Assembly (NCBI GenBank): GCA_910585615.1
Contig: CAJUFO010000019.1
Coordinates: 1-60,229 of the forward strand
Length of the DNA: 60,229 nt
Origin: an uncultured Acetatifactor sp.
GTDB taxonomy: Bacteria > Bacillota > Clostridia > Lachnospirales > Lachnospiraceae
Direction: 5' to 3'
This document shows, in pieces, positions 35,905-43,419 of this stretch. Within the stretch, counting starts at the first letter, position 1. Every line of letters begins with the position of its first letter. The translations under genes were made by a program, and so were the position numbers. Below the pieces are notes generated by a model, which was not told the origin of the DNA, ran no database searches, and was given only the letters and a program-made list of their open reading frames with translations.

Positions 35905-37634
35905 CCCCCAATCCCCCCGTACAGCTGTTTCTCTACCATCTCCCGGTACAATCCGCTGGAGCGCAGCAGCTCCTCATGGGTGCCGGCGGAGACGATCCTG
36001 CCGCCCTCCAGTACAAGGATGCGGTCCGCATGGCGGATCGTAGCCAGGCGGTGCGCCACCACCAGCACGGTCTTCCCCTCCATCAGCTGCTCCAGGCTCT
36101 CCTGGACCACCCGTTCCGCCTCCGCGTCCAGCGCCGAGGTGGGCTCGTCCAGCAAAAGCAGTGGGGCGTCCTTCAGCATGGCCCTGGCTATGCTGATGCG
36201 CTGCCTCTCCCCGCCGGAGAGGGCGATTCCCTTCTCCCCCACAGCCGCGTCCCATCCCCGCCCCTCCACGAATTCCAGGATGCCCGCCCGGGCGCAGGTC
36301 TCCCGGAGCCGTTCCATAGACGCCTTGTTGTCGGCCGCCAGCAGGTTCTCCCGGATACTGCCCGGGAACAGGTAGCTGTCCTGGGTCACATAGGCCAATT
36401 GATCCCGCAGGGGGCCAAGGGCCCAGCGGCCGACGGCATGGCCCCTGACGCGCACCTGTCCCTCCTCGGGCATCAGGAAGCCGCAGATTATCTTCAGGGC
36501 CGTGCTCTTCCCGCTTCCGCTTGCCCCCACAAGGGCCACGGTCTCCCCCTCCTTTACGGAAAAGCCAAGATGCTCTATCAGCCGGTGGGATTCCGGATAG
36601 GAAAAGGACACGTCCTCAAACTCCACGAAGGGTGCCTCCGCCACCGGCTCCGTCTGCGTCCCGCCGCTCTCCTCGGGCAGGTCCAGATACCGGAAGAGCC
36701 TGGTGCAGGCGCCGCTGCACTTCTGTATGTAGCCGAACACGTCCGGCACCTGGGTCAGCCAGGTCACGAAATGCTTGCTGACCACCGTCAGGGAGAGCAG
36801 CATGCCCACTGTCAGCGTCCCCTGGGACACCCGCAGCGCCCCGAAGGCCAGCATGGCCATCATGGGGAGGTATCCCAGCAATACCCCCGTGCCGTTCATG
36901 GCGGCCGTGGCCTTCTGCATGCGCAGGTCCACTGCCAGCGACTTTCCCAGGGCCTCCCGGAACCTCCTGCCCACGAAGCCCTCCAGCTGGAAGGACTTCA
37001 CCACCGCCGCTGCCTGCAGGCCCTCGTTGGCTGCCTGCTGCGCCAGGCCGTTCTTCGTGCGCAGGGCCTCCTCCATGTCCTTAAAAGGCCTGGAGATCCA
37101 CAGGCTCACCGGCAGCACCAGAAGGGACGCGCCCATGAACAGGACGGTCATTCTTATGTCTATGACAGACATGAAGATCATGGTGCCGAACACCGAGGTG
37201 AACAGGGTGGCGATCATGGAAAGGCCGTATCCCACAAACCCATATACTGTACCCAGCTCACTCCCCAGATGCGCCATGATGTCCCCGCTCCTCTGCTCCT
37301 CCAGCGCGGGGATGGAGAGCCTCATGGCCTTTCTCCCCACCGCGACGCGCAGCTCCATGACTACCTTGGACGACATCCTGAATTTTGTCAGCATGGATAT
37401 GGTGTGGAAAGGCGCCGCCAGGAAGGGTGCCGCGATCATCCACGCCAGACGGTTCCAGAATGCTCCGTCCACCGCCGCGGCCGCGTCCAGCGTCTCCCCG
37501 GTGAGCTTCCCCATCACCATGTCCAGTATCAGGTACGCCATGGTGGCCAGGACGCTGGGTATGTAGAGATACCAGTTCTTCCAGACCAGCCTCATGATCC
37601 TCTTCATCGGTGAAGCCTTTTCTTCTCCCCTCAT
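35901..37634 (-). CDS. ABC exporter half-transporter, first subunit of a heterodimer
   Basis: This 577-residue half-transporter has six predicted membrane helices in residues 25-305. Its ATPase shows Walker A GASGSGKST, signature LSGGERQR, Walker B LLLLDEPTSALD and H-loop VAHRLAT. GGGAGGATAGG directly precedes the ATG at 37634. It is transcribed just after the importer operon on the same strand, but a 260-bp gap with a long hairpin lies between, so it may form a separate unit with the second subunit. The ATPase is complete. Confidence 0.92.
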   Translation of the reverse strand: MRGEEKASPMKRIMRLVWKNWYLYIPSVLATMAYLILDMVMGKLTGETLDAAAAVDGAFWNRLAWMIAAPFLAAPFHTISMLTKFRMSSKVVMELRVAVGRKAMRLSIPALEEQRSGDIMAHLGSELGTVYGFVGYGLSMIATLFTSVFGTMIFMSVIDIRMTVLFMGASLLVLPVSLWISRPFKDMEEALRTKNGLAQQAANEGLQAAAVVKSFQLEGFVGRRFREALGKSLAVDLRMQKATAAMNGTGVLLGYLPMMAMLAFGALRVSQGTLTVGMLLSLTVVSKHFVTWLTQVPDVFGYIQKCSGACTRLFRYLDLPEESGGTQTEPVAEAPFVEFEDVSFSYPESHRLIEHLGFSVKEGETVALVGASGSGKSTALKIICGFLMPEEGQVRVRGHAVGRWALGPLRDQLAYVTQDSYLFPGSIRENLLAADNKASMERLRETCARAGILEFVEGRGWDAAVGEKGIALSGGERQRISIARAMLKDAPLLLLDEPTSALDAEAERVVQESLEQLMEGKTVLVVAHRLATIRHADRILVLEGGRIVSAGTHEELLRSSGLYREMVEKQLYGGIGG

Positions 37635-37805
37635 CCTATCCTCCCCATCTCACGCCCGTGTTTTCCCCATTTTCCATCTATCATAAAATGGATTTCAGCT
37701 TCCCGATCCCCGTCTCCTGCCGCCATCCCCCAGGCCGCAAGCGAAACGCCCCCTGCAGAGCCTTGCAAAAGCTCTCCTCTTCGCGAGCCTTCCATTGTCA
37801 TAAGT

Positions 37806-37852
37806 GAGAGGGTGCATCTTAATCGTATATATCTATTAAGCTGCACCCCCTC
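37806..37852. terminator. Long hairpin after the importer operon
   Basis: GAGAGGGTGCA and CTTAAT pair with ATTAAG and TGCACCCCCTC with one mismatch. On the minus strand it follows the solute-binding protein stop by 40 bp but lacks a T run; on the plus strand TATTTTTC follows after 12 bases. It is probably a transcript-end or stability structure. The rest of 37635-37891 has no gene. Confidence 0.5.
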
Positions 37853-37891
37853 AATATTAAGTATTTTTCTATGAATGTCTATGAACGATTT

Positions 37892-39709
37892 TTAGTACAC
37901 AATGTCGTCCCTGCTGGTGGACACCTCGGTCATGTAGTCCAGGAACTCCTGCATCTTGCCGCCGTCGTTGGTCCTCAGGTATTCCTGATAGTCCTCCAGG
38001 ATGGATCTTGCCTCCTCTTCGGTGTCGGCAAAAAATGCACGTTCTTTGTATTCATTCTCCTTCTCGCCGTCGAATGCCCACTCAGAGAACTCCTGGTATC
38101 CCTCAAAGCCGGGAGCCAAAGCGTCAATCGCGTAGCCGGGCAGAATCTCCGCAGGCCTCTGCTTCCGATAGTCAGCCACATAGGGATCCAGTGCGTCCGC
38201 CTCGAAGGGGCCGGGCTCGCCGAACCACAGGTTGTTCTTCTTGGCTACATAGGTCCTGCTGGCCATGTACATGATGCCTCTCTCGCGCAGTTCTTCCTTC
38301 ACAGCCTCAGCGTTCTCGGCATACCTCTTGGTGAGGTCGGCATTCATCCTGGGCTGGCCCTGGTCGTTCATCTCATAAGTATCGCCCTCAAAGCCATAGC
38401 AGATCAGCTTTGTGCCTTCCTTGCTGTTCAGGTAGTCCATCCAGGTCAGGGCAGCATCGATGTTGGCGCAGGTGGAAGGGAAGAAGACAACCGGAGAACC
38501 ACTCCTTCCTTCGGACTCAATCTGCGTCCGGGCAGAGCCGTCGCTGTAGTCCAAAGGCCCTACAGGGATATACCTCATCTCCGGATGGGTATCGTACAGA
38601 CCGGTCATCTTGGTGGCGTCCACGGTTATGCCGTACTGTGCGCAGGAGAACAGGGCGGTGCCGTTGCCCACCTTCTCCTTGCCGCGGTCATCGGTCTGGG
38701 TGAAGCACTCTTTATCCAGGATGCCCTCATGTACCAGCTCCCAGATGAACATGTTCTTGTTCACCCAGTTCTCCGACAGATTGCCATGGGTCACTTTGCC
38801 GTCCTCGCCCTTGCTGTAGCTGGTCAGCTTCTTCGCGTCGAAGCTGGCAGCGTAGTCATTATAGCTCCAGCCATCGTGATAGGTGGTAGCCACGATACAG
38901 TCATTGCCGTTGATGTCCTTGAAGCCATAGTCCCTGGCCTGCTTCATGAAATCCATGAGCTGCTCGGAGGTCTTGATGGTGGAGACGTCCACACCCAGAG
39001 CCTCAGGCACATCGCCCCTCACGAACACGCCGTAGCACCACAGGGCGATATCCTCTTTACTGCCGGCCACCTCGGTGGGCAGGACATACCTTGCGCCGCC
39101 CTCTTCTTCGATGTCGTTCTCCAGATACTTGGTGCTGATGACACCGATGTCATATGCGTCCGCAATATTGGGATAATTGGGCACCATACCGCTGATGTCA
39201 ATCAGACGGCCTTCATTACCGGCTTTCCTGATGACGGTGGTGGCGCCATCGGTGCCGCCCCAGTAGGGCGCATTGATTATATCCGGCATATCTCCGCTGG
39301 CAAACATCATATTCAGCTTCTCCAGCTCGGACATGTTGATGCCCTCGAACTCTACAGTGACGCCGATTTTGTCGCGGATGGCCTTGGCCACATCGTTGTT
39401 GTACTGGTCAGCGGCGGTCTTGAATCCGCCGTTCCAGCAAATCAGCATCTTCAGCTGGACGTCGTCGAACTTCTTGTACTTGTTCCCGTCCTCGTCCACA
39501 TAGTACTCGCCGTCATCCCCGGCTTCCTGGCCCTCGTCTGCGGCCTCCTCTCCATCAGCCTTAGACTCCTCCGCTGTGCCGGAGTCCTCCTGCCCCCCCT
39601 GGGAGCCTGAAGCCTGGCTGCCGCTCCCGCCGTCGCCGCTTCCGCAGCCGGTGAGGACGCTTGCAGCCATGGCCGCTGTCAGCAGCAATGCCATTGCCTT
39701 TTTCTTCAT
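37892..39709 (-). CDS. Extracellular solute-binding lipoprotein (oligosaccharide ABC importer)
   Basis: This 605-residue lipoprotein has a signal peptide with lipobox LTGC (Cys22), an acidic Ser/Gly-rich linker to about residue 65, then a family 1 sugar-binding protein fold with ADQYNNDVAKAIRDKIGVTV and MFASGDMPDIINAPYWGGTD. This LipO/LplA type delivers oligosaccharides to LplB/LplC permeases. AGGAGG lies 9 bases before the ATG at 39709; the frame extends 12 codons upstream without cause. It is the third gene of the LplB-LplC-binding protein operon divergent from the GntR/LacI-hybrid regulator. No dedicated ATPase is present, as usual for systems served by a shared MsmK-like ATPase. Confidence 0.92.
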   Translation of the reverse strand: MKKKAMALLLTAAMAASVLTGCGSGDGGSGSQASGSQGGQEDSGTAEESKADGEEAADEGQEAGDDGEYYVDEDGNKYKKFDDVQLKMLICWNGGFKTAADQYNNDVAKAIRDKIGVTVEFEGINMSELEKLNMMFASGDMPDIINAPYWGGTDGATTVIRKAGNEGRLIDISGMVPNYPNIADAYDIGVISTKYLENDIEEEGGARYVLPTEVAGSKEDIALWCYGVFVRGDVPEALGVDVSTIKTSEQLMDFMKQARDYGFKDINGNDCIVATTYHDGWSYNDYAASFDAKKLTSYSKGEDGKVTHGNLSENWVNKNMFIWELVHEGILDKECFTQTDDRGKEKVGNGTALFSCAQYGITVDATKMTGLYDTHPEMRYIPVGPLDYSDGSARTQIESEGRSGSPVVFFPSTCANIDAALTWMDYLNSKEGTKLICYGFEGDTYEMNDQGQPRMNADLTKRYAENAEAVKEELRERGIMYMASRTYVAKKNNLWFGEPGPFEADALDPYVADYRKQRPAEILPGYAIDALAPGFEGYQEFSEWAFDGEKENEYKERAFFADTEEEARSILEDYQEYLRTNDGGKMQEFLDYMTEVSTSRDDIVY

Positions 39710-39770
39710 AACTTGTTTCCTCCTTCTATTTTGGTTTTCTACCATCTATTTCGGGTAAAGGGATATGGAA

Positions 39771-40658
39771 TCATCCCTTTACAGAACCGACCATGACGCC
39801 TTTCACATAATACTTCTGCAGGAAAGGATATACGACTACAATGGGCATCGTCAGAATCATGACGAAGGCCATCTGCAGGGACTGGGAGGTGTAGGTGGTC
39901 ATGCCGCCTGCGGCCGCCGTCTCCTGTCCCACCTTGACCTGGCTGCCCGCGGAAGCCTCCGCAAGGAGCCTCTGCAGCACTGTGGCCGCAGGGTAGAGCT
40001 TTGCCTGGCTCTGATAGTAAGCTGCGGTGAACCAGTCGTTCCATTTGCCCACGCCGATGAACAGCGCCAGGGTGGCCAGAATCGGCTTGGACAGGGGCAG
40101 GTAGATCCTGCTCAGTATGGTCCACTCTCCCGCCCCGTCCAGCTGCGCCGATTCCCGCAGCTCATAGGGTATCCCGGAGAAGTTCGCCCGCAGCAGTATG
40201 AAGTTCGTGAAGCTGAACAGGCTGGGGATGATGTACAGCCAGAAGCTGGATGTCAGCTTCAGGTCTCTCAGCATCAGGTAGTACGGAATCAGGCCGCCGC
40301 TGAATATGGTGGTAAAGTACCAGATAAAGCTGAATATGTTCCTCCCCGGCAGGGTCTTCACCGTCAGGGCGTATGCCACCAGCGCCGTCAGCAGGAGGCT
40401 GCCCACCACCACAATCAGGGTAGCCGACACCGAAATCCGCAGGGAGGGGGCAATCCTGTCGTCGTTGAACGCCTTGGCGTAGTTCTCCCAGGTGAGGACT
40501 CTGGGGAAGAACCATACGCCGCCACGCATGAAGTCACGGCCCTCGTTCAGGGATGCCACCAGCACGTACCAGAACGGGTAGAACGTGGCCAGCCCCAGCA
40601 GCCCAAGGAATGTATAATTGAATACTTTGAATATCTTCTGACCTCTGGTCTCTCTCAT
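39771..40658 (-). CDS. Sugar ABC permease, LplC/MalG type
   Basis: This 295-residue permease has six membrane helices. The cytoplasmic EAA loop reads ELRESAQLDGAGEWTILSRIYLPLSKPI, and the C-terminus KYYVKGVMVGSVKG is diagnostic of LplC-type subunits. It forms the import channel with the LplB-type protein encoded just upstream. AAAGGAGG, which contains the stop codon of the LplB gene, lies upstream of the ATG at 40658 and ties the two genes together. It is followed 61 bp later by the binding-protein gene. Confidence 0.95.
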   Translation of the reverse strand: MRETRGQKIFKVFNYTFLGLLGLATFYPFWYVLVASLNEGRDFMRGGVWFFPRVLTWENYAKAFNDDRIAPSLRISVSATLIVVVGSLLLTALVAYALTVKTLPGRNIFSFIWYFTTIFSGGLIPYYLMLRDLKLTSSFWLYIIPSLFSFTNFILLRANFSGIPYELRESAQLDGAGEWTILSRIYLPLSKPILATLALFIGVGKWNDWFTAAYYQSQAKLYPAATVLQRLLAEASAGSQVKVGQETAAAGGMTTYTSQSLQMAFVMILTMPIVVVYPFLQKYYVKGVMVGSVKG

Positions 40659-40673
40659 CTTCGCCCTCCTCCT

Positions 40674-41639
40674 TTACCACAAACCGACTTCGGCGTACTT
40701 GTTCGTCAGATGGTTCGTCATCGCCACAAAGCCCAGGGAGATTACCGAGCGCACAAGGCTTATGGCCGTGGCGTACTCGAACTTGCCGTACTGGATACCT
40801 GTCCGCAGGATGTAGGTGTCCAGAACCTGGGAAAGCTCCATGTTGGCGGGCTGCTGCAGCAGCAGGAGCTGATCCATATCCGCGCCCAGGATGCCGCCCA
40901 TCCTCATGATGAACATGATGCCGATGGTGGTGGCGATACCCGGGATGGTCACATGCCAGGTGCACTGCCAGCGGCTGGCGCCATCGATGGTGGCCGCCTC
41001 ATAGAGCCCCTGATCCACGCCGGTGATGGCGGACAGGTATACGATGGAGCCCCAGCCCACGTTCTTCCAGATATCCGTCAGGATGACCAACGGGTAGAAT
41101 GCCCCTTTCTCACCCAGCACGAAGATGGGCTCCAGGCCCATGGCCTTGCGGATATCGTTGAAGACACCGCCGTAGGGGGAGAAGATTGCCGTCAGAATCG
41201 TCACCACCACGGCCCAGGATACGAAGTTGGGCAGATAGCTCATGGTCTGTATGACGCTCTTATACTTCTTCGCCCGCACCTCATTCAGCAGCAAGGCCAG
41301 TATGATGGGGGCCGGGAAACAGATGATAATCTTCATGATACTAATCACTATTGTATTGCGGGTGGTGATCCAGAACTCCGGGGATGTCATGAAAGCTTTG
41401 AAATGCTTCAGCCCCGCCCACTCGCTGCCGTAGATGCCCAAATCGAACCGATAGTTCTTGAAGGCCAGCACGATGCCTCCCATCGGTATGTAAGAGAACA
41501 CAATCAACGAAAGCAAACAGGGCAGCATGAACACATACAATAATCGGTGCTTCTTAATCTCCACCCAAAGCCTTTTCCTGTTATAGGCTTTCTGTTCCGG
41601 ACTCAATACAGCCCTTGCCGTCTTCCCTGCCATACGCAC
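40674..41639 (-). CDS. Sugar ABC permease, LplB type
   Basis: This 321-residue permease has six membrane helices. The LplB signature FSYIPMGGIVLAFKNYRF lies near the N-terminus and the EAA loop reads LYEAATIDGASRWQCTWHVTIPG. It partners the LplC permease and the lipoprotein encoded downstream. The start is taken as the GTG at 41639 with AAAGGG 5 bases upstream; an ATG two codons later is also possible. The promoter side (41640-41971) is shared with the divergent GntR/LacI-hybrid regulator and carries repeated TTTGACATG sites. Confidence 0.93.
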   Translation of the reverse strand: MRMAGKTARAVLSPEQKAYNRKRLWVEIKKHRLLYVFMLPCLLSLIVFSYIPMGGIVLAFKNYRFDLGIYGSEWAGLKHFKAFMTSPEFWITTRNTIVISIMKIIICFPAPIILALLLNEVRAKKYKSVIQTMSYLPNFVSWAVVVTILTAIFSPYGGVFNDIRKAMGLEPIFVLGEKGAFYPLVILTDIWKNVGWGSIVYLSAITGVDQGLYEAATIDGASRWQCTWHVTIPGIATTIGIMFIMRMGGILGADMDQLLLLQQPANMELSQVLDTYILRTGIQYGKFEYATAISLVRSVISLGFVAMTNHLTNKYAEVGLW

Positions 41640-41688
41640 ACCATCCCTTTCCTCATTCTTTTATGTAGGCCCGGTTTTGAGGCCTGGC

Positions 41689-41753
41689 TTTGACATGACA
41701 TTATATGCATTGTTTGACATGGCTTTGCATTTTCTATTTTGTTATTTGTCATG
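41689..41753. promoter_or_regulatory. Importer promoter region with repeated TTTGACATG sites
   Basis: TTTGACATG occurs at 41689 and 41713, and TTTGTCATG at 41745. A minus-strand TATAAT (41700-41705) lies between the first two, with only a weak -35. The repeats flank the -10 box of the importer operon and resemble the TTTGACTTGACATAAGTCA near the regulator's own promoter, so they are candidate operators of that regulator. Confidence 0.5.
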
Positions 41754-41891
41754 TCTTTCTTGCTCAATCATAGCACATCGCTGTACAGGACGCAACATGT
41801 TTTTTCTGCCGCAAACCATTTTTAGTTATATTTTACAGTTTTCAGGATTGCGTTTATGGCATTTTTCATATAGCAAACATAGCAAATTATT

Positions 41892-41925
41892 TGACTTGAC
41901 ATAAGTCATAGCAATGGAGTATAGT
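41892..41925 (+). promoter_or_regulatory. Promoter and palindromic operator of the GntR/LacI-hybrid gene
   Basis: TTGACA (41896-41901), 18 bases, TATAGT (41920-41925). The palindrome TGACTT-GACAT-AAGTCA (41892-41908) overlaps the -35 box, consistent with autoregulation. Confidence 0.65.
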
Positions 41926-41971
41926 TAGAAGAAAAACATTCCATTGGGGACCGAGAAAGGAGGGCCTCGCT

Positions 41972-43105
41972 ATGGCGAATCTCATGAACCAGCCCATGTA
42001 CCAGAGAATCAAGGAAGACATCCTGCACCAGATTAAGACCAATCTCCTGTCTCCCGGAGACAGGCTGCCCACGGAATACCAGCTCATGGACCATTACCAG
42101 GTGAGCCGCATCACGGTCTCCAAGGCGCTGAGCGAGCTGAAGAGCGAAGGGGTGATAGAGCGCTTCCCCAACAAGGGGAGCTTTGTGTCCAGGCTCCAGG
42201 AGGCCCCGCCCCTGACCAATGAGACCAAGCTGCCGGAGGAGCTGGCCCAGAGCATTGACCATCTGCCGGAAATCGCCTGCATCATGCCCACGGTCACGGA
42301 TTTGTTCTCCATGTCCATGATGAACGGCGTCCTGTCGGCTTTCCCGCGGAACGAATATATCTGCCATATCTTCCAGAGCCAGAATCCCCAGATGGAGAAC
42401 TATCTGCTGAAGCGCTGCATGGAGACGGACATCTCCGGCATCATCCTGTTCCCCCAGGACCAGCCCTTCTTCAGCAATGAGCTGCTGTGGATGAATCTGC
42501 AGAAATACCCGCTGGTGCTCATGGACCGCTATCTGCCCCGGCTGAACACCAGCTATGTCATCGCGGACAACCAGAAGGCCGGGGAACTGTGCGTCAGGCA
42601 TCTGTACGAGCTGGGGCACCAGCGCATCGCATTCCTCACCTCCTCCAACCGGAACACTTTCTCCGTGAAGCGCCGGCTGGACGGCGTCCTGAACACCGCC
42701 GAGAGCCTGAACATGCCGGAAAGCGCCATTCATATTGTGGAGCAGGTGGGCTACGCCCATGACGACGCCTACTACCTGGAGCTGGTAAGCCGCCTGGTCA
42801 GGGATGAGAAGGTCACCGCCTTCATCGCCACCGAGTGCAATACCTGCGTCTATCTGGACGAGCTGTGCGCTTCCCTGAAGCTGGACATTCCCAAGGACGT
42901 GTCTTTGATTTCCTTCGACTCGCCCATGAGCAAAATCAGGAACCCTGACTTTTATACCCATATCGACCAGTCCGAGCGCCTGATGGGCCAGGAGGCGGGG
43001 CTGCTGCTGCGCAAGCGCCTGGAGCAGAACGATATGGGTGTCTACCACAAGGTCCTCACGCCCTCCCTGGAGGTCTATCGCTCCACCGCTTCGGTGGTGT
43101 TCTGA
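41972..43105 (+). CDS. GntR-LacI hybrid sugar-responsive regulator (AraR-like)
   Basis: In this 377-residue protein residues 1-75 form a GntR-type winged helix (QIKTNLLSPGDRLPTEYQLM then YQVSRITVSKALSELKSEGV), and residues 95-377 are a LacI-type periplasmic-binding-like effector domain (ISGIILFPQDQPFF, ADNQKAGELCVRHLYELGHQ, DVSLISFDSP). This AraR-like fusion senses a sugar and controls transport and hydrolase genes. AAAGGAGG lies 8 bases before the ATG. It is divergent from the LplB-LplC-lipoprotein operon, which is its most likely target together with the nearby GH38 genes. A terminator follows 190 bp downstream. Confidence 0.93.
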   Translation: MANLMNQPMYQRIKEDILHQIKTNLLSPGDRLPTEYQLMDHYQVSRITVSKALSELKSEGVIERFPNKGSFVSRLQEAPPLTNETKLPEELAQSIDHLPEIACIMPTVTDLFSMSMMNGVLSAFPRNEYICHIFQSQNPQMENYLLKRCMETDISGIILFPQDQPFFSNELLWMNLQKYPLVLMDRYLPRLNTSYVIADNQKAGELCVRHLYELGHQRIAFLTSSNRNTFSVKRRLDGVLNTAESLNMPESAIHIVEQVGYAHDDAYYLELVSRLVRDEKVTAFIATECNTCVYLDELCASLKLDIPKDVSLISFDSPMSKIRNPDFYTHIDQSERLMGQEAGLLLRKRLEQNDMGVYHKVLTPSLEVYRSTASVVF

Positions 43106-43298
43106 GCGGGCCGGATCCTTCGCTCCGGGCGCGCCGTTTTGGGCGGCATAATCAAATACCCCGCGGCAAGCAACGGGGCATCAAGCTTACAACGCTGCAG
43201 AGCAGAAAGTGCCCTTCGGACACTTTGGTATTTGACCCTCGCGGCATTCGCCAAGTGGCCGTGCAAGCACGGCCGTTTGGCTCATTGCTCGCGGGAAT
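43106..43298. other. Structured intergenic stretch with nested inverted repeats
   Basis: No gene fits here. Several hairpins can be drawn: TCAAATACC with GGTATTTGA spanning about 43150-43235, CCCCG/CGGGG near 43158-43175, AGTG/CACT near 43208-43223, and GGCCGTG-CAAG-CACGGCC at 43257-43274. The density of pairing just before the terminator suggests a structured RNA or a dispersed intergenic repeat. Confidence 0.45.
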
Positions 43299-43338
43299 AA
43301 AGAGAGGAAGCCTTTCCATCGTAGGCTTCCTCTCTTTT
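43299..43338 (+). terminator. Strong terminator between convergent regulator and GH38
   Basis: AAAGAGAGGAAGCCT pairs perfectly with AGGCTTCCTCTCTTT around a 9-base loop, followed by further T residues; on the minus strand the stem is likewise bordered by A/T-rich sequence. It can end the regulator transcript and possibly the convergent GH38 transcript. Confidence 0.88.
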
Positions 43339-43419
43339 TATGTCTGTGTCCCACAGCGCCATGGCGCCTGGCTGCAGCCGCCGGAACGGCTCGGGGCCTC
43401 CGGGGCTGCGCGGAAGAGG

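Noticed and set aside
35086..41543. Several plus-strand frames of 429-592 codons opposite ABC exporter, binding-protein and permease genes
   Set aside because: All coincide with strongly supported minus-strand genes and show antisense composition.
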